Shown here: positions 1 to 7,538 of the stretch, piece by piece | Layout of the letters: each line of letters starts with the position of its first letter | Numbering within the stretch: position 1 is the first letter of the stretch | DNA from: Roseateles_B sp041906185 | GTDB taxonomy: Bacteria > Pseudomonadota > Gammaproteobacteria > Burkholderiales > Burkholderiaceae_C | Assembly: GCA_041906185.1 (NCBI GenBank) | Contig: JAYRJQ010000005.1 | Coordinates: 181,860 to 245,859, forward strand | Reading direction: 5' to 3' | DNA length: 64,000 nt | Notes under the pieces: model-generated | Told to the model about the DNA's origin: nothing | The model's database searches: none | What the model saw: the letters and a program-made list of their open reading frames with translations, nothing else | Position numbers and translations under genes: made by a program

Positions 1-283
1 GGATCACGCCCTTGGCCTGGTTGTCCACCAGCTCGACGAGCATCTCGACGGCAGCCTGGAAGCGGCCCGGCACGCCGGACGTGGCCTTGCGGGCGGCACG
101 CCACAGGAAGAACAGGGCGATGGAGCCCAGCACCACGGAATAGATCAGCGAGTCCAGGTTGAAGACGCTGAAATCGACGATGCCTTGCTGTTTCTGGTCG
201 ACCAGAGCAAAGTTCTTCTGCCAGTGCTGCAAGTGGTGAGTGATGTACTCACCAGCGGTCGGCGCGTGTCCTTCTGCTGCCAT
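1..283 (-). CDS. atpB: F0F1 ATP synthase subunit a, N-terminal part (truncated by window edge)
   Basis: Reading the minus strand from the ATG at 281-283 gives about 94 residues that begin MAAEGHAPTAGEYI and contain the conserved ATSGVPGRFQ stretch. This is the N-terminus of the membrane subunit a that forms the proton half-channels of the F0 sector with the c-ring. The first transmembrane helix is visible around residues 45-62. The gene leaves the window before the catalytic arginine region, so only about a third is seen. It follows atpI by about 14 bp on the same strand, the normal order at the head of an atp operon. Confidence rests on sequence recognition plus gene order. Confidence 0.93.
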   Translation of the reverse strand, partial: MAAEGHAPTAGEYITHHLQHWQKNFALVDQKQQGIVDFSVFNLDSLIYSVVLGSIALFFLWRAARKATSGVPGRFQAAVEMLVELVDNQAKGVI

Positions 284-297
284 GTTCAGGGTTCCGT

Positions 298-870
298 CTA
301 ATTTTTGTTTCGGCCCCACCGAAGCAGGACCAGCCAGTAAACCTTGAGGCACACGACCATCGTCAGCAGCAGAGCCGGCCAACGCAGGTCAGGCACCCCT
401 TTGATCACCGCCAACAGGATGACGGCGACCAAGAGAATCTTGATCAGCTCCCAGACCATCAGCGAGAGCAGTGCAGCTCCCGCCATCGCGGCCGGGCGCC
501 GGGTCGTCCCCCATGCCATCAAGGCATTGGGCCCGACCACGGCCAGGGCGCCGAAGAGCGCCGAGTACCCGTGGCGCGCCGACCCGAAAAAGGTCCACAG
601 CGCCACCATCAGCACCGCCGCCACCGCCTGGAACAACACAACACGCCAGGGCGACGTCGCTCGATGCCCGGCCCGCCAGACTGCCGCCTCTTCAGGCGTC
701 AGGGGCTCGCGGGCCTTGAAATCGTCCTCGCCGGCCTCATCCCATGGATCAGGGCGCGCGCCGGTGGGCGCAACGGGAGCCTGCGGCGCGGCCTGCGGTG
801 CTGCAGGGGCCGCTGCATGGGTCACCTCAGCATTGTCGGCCGGGGCGGCATCATGCGGTTCAGAGCTCAC
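298..870 (-). CDS. atpI: ATP synthase subunit I
   Basis: Encodes about 190 residues with a long Ala/Pro-rich, poorly conserved N-terminus and then four hydrophobic helices, ending in a basic tail. This is the AtpI family, a small membrane protein that helps assemble the c-ring and lies first in atp operons. It is immediately upstream of atpB. The reading frame is open to a TTG at 892-894, but a perfect TATAAT at 904-909 would start the transcript at about 897 and leave no leader for that TTG. The GTG at 868-870, preceded by AAGGA, is therefore the preferred start. The N-terminal extension is longer than usual for the family. Confidence 0.82.
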   Translation of the reverse strand: MSSEPHDAAPADNAEVTHAAAPAAPQAAPQAPVAPTGARPDPWDEAGEDDFKAREPLTPEEAAVWRAGHRATSPWRVVLFQAVAAVLMVALWTFFGSARHGYSALFGALAVVGPNALMAWGTTRRPAAMAGAALLSLMVWELIKILLVAVILLAVIKGVPDLRWPALLLTMVVCLKVYWLVLLRWGRNKN

Positions 871-903
871 GAATCCTTGGGGGTCGATCGGCAAAACCCA
901 AAG

Positions 904-909
904 ATTATA
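904..909 (-). promoter_or_regulatory. Putative -10 box of the atp operon promoter
   Basis: The minus strand reads TATAAT here, a perfect sigma-70 -10 hexamer about 34 bases upstream of the preferred atpI GTG start. No good -35 hexamer is visible at 16-18 bp. The surroundings are GC-rich, so an AT-rich perfect hexamer stands out. The call is inference from position and sequence only. Confidence 0.5.
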
Positions 910-1075
910 TGTGGTTTCCCCTTACAAGGGCTTAACAGACGCCCAACAATGCATCAGGACTTGCCCTTGACAGCCGTCAGCAAGTGCCTTTTGTCATCAG
1001 GCTGCACCAGAACGGCGCACAGCGCGCAGTCGCAGCGACCGGGGTAGTCGGCGGGCGCCAAGCCGCCCCGCGCGC

Positions 1076-1978
1076 TTACAAGTCCACGGACGGCACTGGC
1101 AGGCCCGGCACCTCGACGCGCAGTTGCAACACGCAGCCGGCCAGCGGCTGGGCCGCGAGTTCGTCCGCCGGGCGCCCCTGGCGCGCGGTGGTGATGTACA
1201 GCGTGCGCAGGTCCGCGCCCCCGAAGGCAGGCATCGTCGGGCAGCGCACCGGCAGCGGCACCTCCGCCAGCACCTCGCCCTGCGGCGACAGGCGCAGCAG
1301 GCGCTGCCCCTCGAACAGGGCGACCCAGTAGGCCCCCTCGGCGTCCATCGCGGCACCGTCGGGCCGCCCGCCATAGGCCGACAGCGGCTGCCCGGCCTCA
1401 CGCGGCGCGAAGCGCGCCAGCACGCGCGCCTCGCCCGGCGCACCCGTGGCCGGCTCGTAGTCCCGCACGAAGACGGTGTGCGACTTGGTGTCCGAGTGGT
1501 AGAGGCGCCGGCCGTCCGGGCTGAAGGCCAGGCCGTTGCCCGTGCTCACGCCCGGCAGGACGGCGGCGCAGCCCTGGCGATCCAGGCGGTAGAAGAAGGC
1601 CTCCGGCGCGCGCGCATCGTCGATGCCGCCGATCCACCAGCGCCCCAGCGGGTCGGCCTTGCCGTCATTGAATCGCTGGCGGGCCGGGTCAAAGGGCGGC
1701 GCCATCAGCAGCTCGGACCGCCCCGTCGCAGGATCGAAGGCATGCACGCCGTCCCGCCGCGCCATGAGCAGGCCGCCGCCCGCCCGCCGCGCGATGCAGC
1801 CGGGCTCCGCGGGCAGCGCCCAGCGGTCGAGGGTCTGGCCATCCGCCCGCAGGCGCAGCAGTTCCCGGCCGGGAATGTCCACCCAGTACAGCGCCTGTTC
1901 CTGCGGATGCCACAGGGGCGACTCGCCCAGGCCGGCGGCGTGCGGGTGAACAGGAGCGATCTCGGGCAGGGCAGTCAT
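1076..1978 (-). CDS. SMP-30/gluconolactonase/LRE family lactonase
   Basis: A 300-residue protein beginning MTALPEIAPVHP. The conserved GLGESPLWHPQ opening, the WWIGGIDD block, STGNGLAFSPDGRRLYHSDT and the YGGRPDGAAMDAEGAYW segment mark the six-bladed SMP-30/gluconolactonase propeller, which binds a divalent metal (Glu from the GESP motif, Asn and Asp from later blades) and hydrolyses sugar lactones. The frame is open 28 codons further upstream, but the ATG at 1978 precedes the conserved domain directly and gives the usual family length. The substrate (gluconolactone, arabinolactone or other) cannot be told. It stands alone, with no sugar dehydrogenase beside it. Confidence 0.88.
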   Translation of the reverse strand: MTALPEIAPVHPHAAGLGESPLWHPQEQALYWVDIPGRELLRLRADGQTLDRWALPAEPGCIARRAGGGLLMARRDGVHAFDPATGRSELLMAPPFDPARQRFNDGKADPLGRWWIGGIDDARAPEAFFYRLDRQGCAAVLPGVSTGNGLAFSPDGRRLYHSDTKSHTVFVRDYEPATGAPGEARVLARFAPREAGQPLSAYGGRPDGAAMDAEGAYWVALFEGQRLLRLSPQGEVLAEVPLPVRCPTMPAFGGADLRTLYITTARQGRPADELAAQPLAGCVLQLRVEVPGLPVPSVDL

Positions 1979-2071
1979 GGCGGCGCAATGGGCGATGGGA
2001 ACAGGCAGTGCCCATGCTAGCGGCGTAATCCGCCGTAACCGCACCGGCCGCCCCGGCGCCATGCGCCGCGT

Positions 2072-2566
2072 TCAGGCGAGATCGACCTTGAGGTAATGCG
2101 CGCCGGGGATGGGATTGAAGTAGTACGGCGGCACCGTCTCGAACCCGAGACTGCCGTACAGGCCGCGTGCAGCTTCCATGTCGTCCAGCGTGTCCAGCAG
2201 CATGGCGGAGTAGCCGGCCTGCGTGGCCTGGTCAATCAGCGCCTGCGCCACGATGCGCCCCAGGCCGAAGCGGCGGAAGGCCGGGCGCACGTAGAGGCGC
2301 TTCATCTCGCAGGCGTTGGCGTAGTCCACGTCCGGCAGGTTGCGGAAGGCGCCCGAGCCCGCCACCTGGCCATCCACCAGGGCCAGCAGGAAGCCGCCCG
2401 CAGGGGGCACATACTCGCCAGGCAGCTGCCGCAACTCCTCCTCGAAGCCCTGGAAGCACAGATCCACGGCCAGGCTTTGCGCGTATTCGCGCAGGATCTG
2501 GCGGGCTTCCTCCCACAACTGGGGGCTATCGGGGCTGATCAGTTCGATCCGGTTCGAAACGTCCAT
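2072..2566 (-). CDS. GNAT family N-acetyltransferase
   Basis: A 164-residue single-domain protein. The central MKRLYVRPAFRRFGLGRIV segment contains the GNAT motif A (R/Q-x-x-G-x-G/A, here RRFGLG) that binds the acetyl-CoA pyrophosphate, and LYGSLGFETVPPYY matches motif B. The substrate is unknown. The gene stands between the lactonase and the cytochrome b gene on the same strand, with gaps of about 70-90 bp. The call to the family is firm; no specific role can be assigned. Confidence 0.88.
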   Translation of the reverse strand: MDVSNRIELISPDSPQLWEEARQILREYAQSLAVDLCFQGFEEELRQLPGEYVPPAGGFLLALVDGQVAGSGAFRNLPDVDYANACEMKRLYVRPAFRRFGLGRIVAQALIDQATQAGYSAMLLDTLDDMEAARGLYGSLGFETVPPYYFNPIPGAHYLKVDLA

Positions 2567-2638
2567 AGGCCGGCCAGTGTACCCAGGCTGAGGCCGGCTG
2601 CGTTGCCGGCAGGCGACTGTCCCGGTGCCCTTCCCCGC

Positions 2639-3340
2639 TCATGGCACGGGCGTCAGGGTGACGAGCAGGTAGACCGCCGCCACACATGCCGCCAGCAGCG
2701 TCAGCGCGAAGAGGCGCGTCGCCGCGGAGTCGCGGCTGCCGGGCAGGTGCGCGGGGGCCAGCTTGTCGCCACGCACCATGGCGCCGATGAGCTGACGCCG
2801 CCGGTACCACTGGTGGAACAACACCGCTCCGATGTGCAGCCCCAGCATGGCATAGAGCCCCCACTGGCCGAGATGCTCGTGGTAGTCCGTCCAGGCGAGG
2901 CTGGTCTCGCTGCTCACCCAGGCCGCCAGCGGGCCGGTGGTGGCGATCTCATCGTCGGCGATCAGGCCGGAGCCGACCTGCACCGCCAGCCACGTCAGCA
3001 TGACCAGCACCGACAGCGCCCCGAGCGGGTTGTGCCCCACGTCGAAGTGGTCGTCGGGCAAGGCCTGACCCCGCAGATAGCGCCAGGTGGCGGACGGCCC
3101 GTGCAGCATGTGCCGCCAGCGCGACCAGTGCCCGCCCACCACACCCCACAGCAGGCGGAACGCCAGCAGCGCCAGCACGGCATAGCCGCAGCGCAGGTGC
3201 CAGGCCATGGCATTGCCGCCGATCTTGGCGCTGATCACCGCGCCGCCCACGCTGAGCACGAGCGCCCAGTGGAACAGCCGGGTGGGCAGGTCCCAGACGC
3301 GCAAGGGGCGCTGATCGAGGTCGGGGCGGGCATCCTTCAT
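2639..3340 (-). CDS. Cytochrome b561-family diheme membrane protein
   Basis: A 233-residue protein beginning MKDARPDLDQRPLRVWDLPTR. It has the signature VWDLPTRLFHW near residues 15-25, with several hydrophobic helices and further His residues (AWHLRCGYA, YHEHLGQWG, GLHIGAVLFHQW) expected to ligate two b hemes. Members of this group (PF01292) move electrons in the inner membrane, often to or from a soluble c-type cytochrome. The gene is divergent from a cytochrome c' gene with starts about 125 bp apart, a recurrent pairing that suggests the two act together. An upstream in-frame extension overlaps the c' gene and is rejected. Confidence 0.9.
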   Translation of the reverse strand: MKDARPDLDQRPLRVWDLPTRLFHWALVLSVGGAVISAKIGGNAMAWHLRCGYAVLALLAFRLLWGVVGGHWSRWRHMLHGPSATWRYLRGQALPDDHFDVGHNPLGALSVLVMLTWLAVQVGSGLIADDEIATTGPLAAWVSSETSLAWTDYHEHLGQWGLYAMLGLHIGAVLFHQWYRRRQLIGAMVRGDKLAPAHLPGSRDSAATRLFALTLLAACVAAVYLLVTLTPVP

Positions 3341-3464
3341 GCGGCAACGATACCCGAGGCAGGGGCCGCGCCCAAGCCGGCATACCGCAGACAGTCGGGC
3401 GGGCCCTACACTGGCCCACCGCCCGCCCCTCGCGGGCTCTGGCCAACCCCGACACGGAGACCCC

Positions 3465-3956
3465 ATGCGCTCGACTCTCATCTCGACGACCCGCCGCAGC
3501 CTCCTTCCCCTGCTGTGCCTGTGCAGCGCCCTGAGCGCCATGAGCGCCCAGGCGCAGAGCGCCTTCCAGCGCCCCGGCGATGCCGTCGAGTACCGCCAGG
3601 CGGCCTTCGAGGTGATGGGCACGCACTTCCGGCGCCTCAACGCCATGGCCCAGGGCAAGGTGGCCTACGACGCCAAGGCCGTCGAGGACAACATGGCCGT
3701 GATCGCCGTCCTCTCCAAGCTGCCCTTCACCGCCTTCGTGCCGGGCAGCGACAAGGTCAAGGGCACGGAAGCGCTGCCCGAGGTCTGGAGCCAGCCCGCC
3801 AAGTTCCAGGAGGCGGCCGACAAGTTCCAGGCGGAGGTCGGCAAGCTGCAGGCCGCCGTCAAGGGCGGCAAGCCGGACGAGGTGAAGGTGGCCGCAGGTG
3901 CCGTGGGCCAGAGCTGCAAGGCCTGCCACGACAACTTCAAGCAGAAGGGGCACTGA
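3465..3956 (+). CDS. Cytochrome c', class II c-type cytochrome
   Basis: A 163-residue precursor with a Sec signal peptide (hydrophobic core LLPLLCLCSALS, cleavage after SAQAQ) and a C-terminal CKACHD heme-binding motif eight residues before the end. This position is typical of class II cytochromes c', which are periplasmic four-helix bundles with a five-coordinate heme that bind NO or CO. A GGAGA ribosome-binding site lies just before the ATG at 3465. It is divergent from a cytochrome b561 gene. The likely role is NO tolerance or electron transfer; this is family knowledge, not shown here. Confidence 0.93.
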   Translation: MRSTLISTTRRSLLPLLCLCSALSAMSAQAQSAFQRPGDAVEYRQAAFEVMGTHFRRLNAMAQGKVAYDAKAVEDNMAVIAVLSKLPFTAFVPGSDKVKGTEALPEVWSQPAKFQEAADKFQAEVGKLQAAVKGGKPDEVKVAAGAVGQSCKACHDNFKQKGH

Positions 3957-3980
3957 CGCCCACCCATCGGCCGAGCGACC

Positions 3981-4001
3981 CCGGGCCGCCTTCGGGCCCG
4001 G
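3981..4001. terminator. GC-rich hairpin between convergent genes
   Basis: CCGGGCC (3981-3987) and GGCCCGG (3995-4001) form a 7-bp stem with a 7-base loop, placed between the convergent ends of the cytochrome c' gene (3956) and the AlaX gene (4011). There is no T-tract, so it is a weak candidate for a shared terminator. Confidence 0.35.
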
Positions 4002-4010
4002 CGGGCTGAC

Positions 4011-4742
4011 TCAGCCGGCGGCCGGCGGGGCGAAACCCAGCACGACCCGGCGGGTCATGGCCGACTTCTTCTCGATCTTGGTGACGAGCAGCGGGCCGAT
4101 GTCCGCCGTATTGGCCACGTGGGCCCCGCCACAGGGCTGGAGGTCCACGCCGGCGACGTCGATCACGCGCACCCGCCCGAGCCCGCGCGGCGGCTGGACG
4201 CTCATGCTGCGCACGAGGCCGGGATTCGCGTCCAGCTCGTCCTCGCTGATCCAGCGGTGGCTCACCGGATGAGCCTCGGCCACCAGGCGCGCCAGGCCGG
4301 CGGTCAGCGCGTCCTTGTCCAGCGGTTCGGCCGTATGGAAGTCCAGCCGCGCATAGCCCGCGGTGATGGAGCAGCCATCGACGGGATGCGGCACCAGCGC
4401 GCACAGCAGGTGCGTGGCCGTGTGGAAGCGCATGTGGGCGAAGCGGCGCGCCCAGTCGATGCGAGCCAGCACCGGCTGCCCCGGCTGCAGCGTCGCCAGG
4501 ACCTCGGCCTGCGCCGGGTCGATCAGGTGACGGATCTCACCGCCCTCGCCCTTGCGCGTGTCCAGCACGCGCAGGACGCGGTCGTCGGCCAGCCGCAGCT
4601 CACCGGCATCGCCGGCCTGACCGCCGCCCAGCGGATAGAACACCGTGCGGTCCAGGATGACGGCCTCCGCCTCCACGCGCAGCACCGTGGCGCTGCACTC
4701 GCGCAATTGCGCGTCCTCGCGGAACAGGTCCTGCGTGCTCAT
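4011..4742 (-). CDS. Alanyl-tRNA editing protein (AlaX-like)
   Basis: A 243-residue freestanding editing domain related to the C-terminal half of AlaRS. It hydrolyses mischarged Ser- or Gly-tRNA(Ala). The zinc-binding motifs are both present: HTATH (HxxxH) near residue 105 and CGGAH (CxxxH) near residue 203. FYPLGGGQAGD matches the conserved YPxGGGQ loop. The ATG at 4742 is chosen because it places the family's N-terminus; an upstream extension of 23 codons runs into the PhzF gene. It precedes no aminoacyl-tRNA synthetase here. The family call is solid; which misacylated tRNA it prefers is unknown. Confidence 0.93.
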   Translation of the reverse strand: MSTQDLFREDAQLRECSATVLRVEAEAVILDRTVFYPLGGGQAGDAGELRLADDRVLRVLDTRKGEGGEIRHLIDPAQAEVLATLQPGQPVLARIDWARRFAHMRFHTATHLLCALVPHPVDGCSITAGYARLDFHTAEPLDKDALTAGLARLVAEAHPVSHRWISEDELDANPGLVRSMSVQPPRGLGRVRVIDVAGVDLQPCGGAHVANTADIGPLLVTKIEKKSAMTRRVVLGFAPPAAG

Positions 4743-4764
4743 GCCTTCGACTCCTGGTTCGTGA

Positions 4765-5607
4765 TCAAAGCAAGACCTGACCCTGGACCAGGGTGACCAC
4801 ATCACCACCAATCCAGGTATGCCCCTGCTCGCGATTCACATGCACGCGCCCGGCCCGCTGCAGCGCCGCGCCCTGCGACGCGATGTACTGCGCGGGCGCC
4901 TGCCCGCTGTCGATCAGCCACAGCGCCAGGCCGGCGTTGAGACTGCCCGTGACGGGGTCCTCCGGCACGCCGATGTCGGGCACGAAGGCCCGCACCTCGA
5001 ACTGCAGTGCGTGCCCGGCCGGGTAGGCGCCGACGACGCCCAGCTTCAGGCCCTGCATCGCCGCGAAGTCCGGCTGGAGGTCCAGCACGTCCTGGGCGCT
5101 GCGGAGCTGCGCGGCGATCCACTGCGGCCCGTTGTCCACCCAGACCACATCCAGCAGCTCCGCGTCGGCCACCCGCAGCGAGCGCGCCACCTGGGCGCGC
5201 GTGTCCGCCGGGACCGGGCCGCTGCGAACGAGGGGCGGTGCCGCGAAGGCGAGGCGCTCGCCGTCCAGGCGCAGCGTCACCGGGCCGATGGCGCATTCCT
5301 GCACCACGCGGCCGGGCGTGCGGGGCACGCCGCCGTGCTGCAGCCACACCTGCGCCGAGCCCAGCGTCGGGTGGCCGGCAAAGGGCAGCTCGCCGCCCGG
5401 GGTGAAGATGCGCACGCGGTAGTCCGCGCCGGGCAATGTGGGCGGCAGCAGGAAGGTCGTCTCGCTGAGATTGGTCCAGCGGGCGAAGGCCTGCATCTGC
5501 GTCTCGTCGAGGCCGGAGCCATCCACGACCACCGCCAGCGGATTGCCCTTGAGCGGCTCGGCGGTGAAGACATCGACCTGGGCAAAGGGACGGGAACGCG
5601 GGCTCAT
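4765..5607 (-). CDS. PhzF family isomerase/epimerase
   Basis: A 280-residue protein. The opening FAQVDVFTAEPLKGNPLAVV and the NLSETTFL motif (catalytic Glu in SET) are diagnostic of the PhzF/diaminopimelate-epimerase-like fold, as is the late DPVTGSLNAGLALWL segment. PhzF itself isomerises dihydro-hydroxyanthranilate in phenazine synthesis, but no other phenazine genes are here, so the true substrate is unknown. The last codons and the stop overlap a copy of a dispersed 13-mer (4770-4782) discussed in the findings. It is 22 bp upstream of the AlaX gene on the same strand, so co-transcription is likely. Confidence 0.9.
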   Translation of the reverse strand: MSPRSRPFAQVDVFTAEPLKGNPLAVVVDGSGLDETQMQAFARWTNLSETTFLLPPTLPGADYRVRIFTPGGELPFAGHPTLGSAQVWLQHGGVPRTPGRVVQECAIGPVTLRLDGERLAFAAPPLVRSGPVPADTRAQVARSLRVADAELLDVVWVDNGPQWIAAQLRSAQDVLDLQPDFAAMQGLKLGVVGAYPAGHALQFEVRAFVPDIGVPEDPVTGSLNAGLALWLIDSGQAPAQYIASQGAALQRAGRVHVNREQGHTWIGGDVVTLVQGQVLL

Positions 5608-5656
5608 CAGGGCACCTCCGGCAGTGGCAATGGCAGTGGAACGTGGGGGCCGGGGC

Positions 5657-6157
5657 TCAGCCCGGCGGGTCGGCAGCGGCGCGCAGGTACAGGCCCGGGC
5701 GGGCAATCTCCATGCCCCGCTCCGGATGGCCCAGCGGCTGGAAGCCATGCCGCGCATAGAGCGCCTGCATGTCCCGCGTGACCAGCTGCAGGCGGCGCAG
5801 CCCCTGGAGATCGGGGTGCTGCAGCAGCGTCTGCATCATCCAGTCGGCCAGCCCCTGACGGCGGTGGGGCTCGAGGACATAGACGTCACAGAGATAGGCG
5901 TAGGTCGCGCGGTCCGTGACCATGCGGGCAAAGCCCACCTGTGTCTCGGGCTCGCCGTCCGCCGCACAGCGCAGGGCGATGCACAGCGAGTGCTCGATCG
6001 CCCGCTGCACCAGCGCGAGGGGAATGCCCTCGGACCAGTACGCCCGGCTCAGGTAGGCATGGGCCGCGACGGCGTCGATGTCCGCCGGCTCGCAGCTGAG
6101 CCGGTAGCGCTTGGCTCCGAGCTGGCGCTGCAGGCCCTGCGGATCATCGGCCGCCAT
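5657..6157 (-). CDS. GNAT family N-acetyltransferase
   Basis: A 166-residue protein in which VYVLEPHRRQGLADWMM carries the motif A acetyl-CoA loop (RRQGLA) and ALYARHGFQPLGHPERGME is the motif B region typical of the sub-group often annotated as acetyltransferase with a GFxPLxxPxxxM ending. It lies 9 bp downstream of the aminotransferase gene and upstream of phzF on the same strand, suggesting a small operon aminotransferase-GNAT-PhzF. The substrate is unknown; an amino acid or amine is plausible from its neighbours but is inference. Confidence 0.88.
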   Translation of the reverse strand: MAADDPQGLQRQLGAKRYRLSCEPADIDAVAAHAYLSRAYWSEGIPLALVQRAIEHSLCIALRCAADGEPETQVGFARMVTDRATYAYLCDVYVLEPHRRQGLADWMMQTLLQHPDLQGLRRLQLVTRDMQALYARHGFQPLGHPERGMEIARPGLYLRAAADPPG

Positions 6158-6166
6158 CGGGACGCC

Positions 6167-7378
6167 TCAGGGCGTGGGCTGGGCGCCGGCTTCCAGCGCT
6201 TCGCCCAGCACGCGGCCGAGGATGGCCACGCCCTCGGTGATGAGCTCGGGCGTCAGCGTCACAAAGGACAGGCGCAGGGCGCGCAGGTCCGGGTTGGACG
6301 CATAGAAGGCCGCGCCGGGCACGTAGGCGATGTTGGCGTCCACGGCCTTGGGCAGCAGCGCCATGGCGTCCAGGCCCTCGGGCAGGCGGATCCAGAAGAA
6401 CATGCCGCCCTTGGGGCTCTGCCATTCGCAGCCGGCCGGCAGGTACTGCTTCAGCGCCGCGGCCATGGCATCGCGGTTGGCCTTGTAGCGGGCGCGGATG
6501 TTGGGGATGTGCTGGTCCAGGAAGCCGTCCTTGATGACCTCATAGACCACGCGCTGGTTGAAGCCCGGCGTGTGGAGGTCGGCCGCTTGCTTGGCCTGCA
6601 GCAGCTTGGGGTACAGGGCCTTGGGCGCCACGATGTAGCCCAGGCGGAAGCCCGGCGTCAGCACCTTGGAGAAGGAGCCCAGGTAGATGGAGCCCTCGGG
6701 CCACATCGACGACAGCGAGGCGGGCGGCTCCTCGTCGAACCACAGGTCGCCGTAGGGGTTGTCCTCCACCACGGGCACGTTGGCGGCCTTGGCGGCGGCC
6801 ATCACGGCCTGGCGGCGCTCGAGGCTCATCACGCGGCCGGTGGGGTTCTGGTAGTTGGGCAGCAGGTAGGCGAAGCGCGTGCCGGGTGCGTCATGGGCCA
6901 GGCGGGCGAAGGCCTCGGGCAGCGGGCCCTCGTGGTCGCTGGCCAGGCTGGTGAAGATGGGCTCGTAGGGCGTGAAGGCCTGCAGGGCGCCGAGGTAGGT
7001 GGGCGTCTCGACGGCCACCGGGGCACCAACGTCGCACATGATCTTGCCGACCAGGTCCAGGCCCTGCTGCGAGCCGCTGGTGATCAGCACCTGGTCCGGC
7101 GAGACCTCGAGGCCCAGGCGCGCCATGCGGGCGGCCACCCACTCGCGCAGCGGGGCGAAGCCCTCGCTGGCGGCGTACTGCAGCGATTCCTTGGCGTTGA
7201 GCGACAGCACGCGGTCGCAGGCGGTCTTCAGGGCCTCGACGGGGAAGGTGTCCGCCGACGGCAGACCGCCGGCCATGGACAGGATGCCCGGCTTCTCGGT
7301 GACCTTCAGGATCTCGCGAATGATGGACGGGTTCATCCGCGCAGCGCGTTGGGCCAGGTTCCAGGGGGAGGTGCTCAC
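6167..7378 (-). CDS. PLP-dependent aminotransferase, class I/II (2-aminoadipate-type)
   Basis: About 403 residues of fold-type I aminotransferase. MNPSIIREILKVTEKPG near the N-terminus, LPNYQNPTGR, the EDNPYGDLWF block and GSFSKVLTPGFRLGY (PLP Schiff-base lysine in SFSK) are characteristic of the LysN/2-aminoadipate transaminase group. The GTG at 7378 is preferred as start because GGAGA lies 6-7 bp before it and homologues begin just before SPWNLAQRA; a longer frame reaches 7453. It is divergent from a MocR-type regulator, with a palindromic candidate operator between them, so it is probably the regulator's target. Confidence 0.88.
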   Translation of the reverse strand: MSTSPWNLAQRAARMNPSIIREILKVTEKPGILSMAGGLPSADTFPVEALKTACDRVLSLNAKESLQYAASEGFAPLREWVAARMARLGLEVSPDQVLITSGSQQGLDLVGKIMCDVGAPVAVETPTYLGALQAFTPYEPIFTSLASDHEGPLPEAFARLAHDAPGTRFAYLLPNYQNPTGRVMSLERRQAVMAAAKAANVPVVEDNPYGDLWFDEEPPASLSSMWPEGSIYLGSFSKVLTPGFRLGYIVAPKALYPKLLQAKQAADLHTPGFNQRVVYEVIKDGFLDQHIPNIRARYKANRDAMAAALKQYLPAGCEWQSPKGGMFFWIRLPEGLDAMALLPKAVDANIAYVPGAAFYASNPDLRALRLSFVTLTPELITEGVAILGRVLGEALEAGAQPTP

Positions 7379-7487
7379 GTTCTTGTCTCCAGCAAATCGA
7401 CGGCAGGCGCCGCGGGCAATCAATGACGGAATCTCAACGGACTCGGCATCCATTGTGAATGGCTTCGGGCCAGTCTACGACCCGCAG

Positions 7488-7537
7488 CCAGTACAGAACC
7501 AATACACTTGTCCGGACAGCACTAGAAACTGTACTGG
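7488..7537. promoter_or_regulatory. Candidate MocR operator: spaced 9-bp inverted repeat
   Basis: CCAGTACAG at 7488-7496 and CTGTACTGG at 7529-7537 are perfect inverted copies whose centres are 41 bp (about four helical turns) apart. They lie in the 160-bp region between the divergent aminotransferase and MocR genes, and the second copy touches the MocR ATG. MocR/PdxR dimers are known to bind spaced repeats in such intergenic regions, so both activation of the aminotransferase and self-repression are plausible. The repeat is seen directly; the binding protein is inferred. Confidence 0.6.
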
Positions 7538-7538
7538 C

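Noticed and set aside
2096..4009. A 637-codon plus-strand open frame over the GNAT and cytochrome genes
   Set aside because: High-GC antisense shadow: its translation is repetitive and low-complexity with no family marks, and it covers well-supported genes on the other strand and frame.
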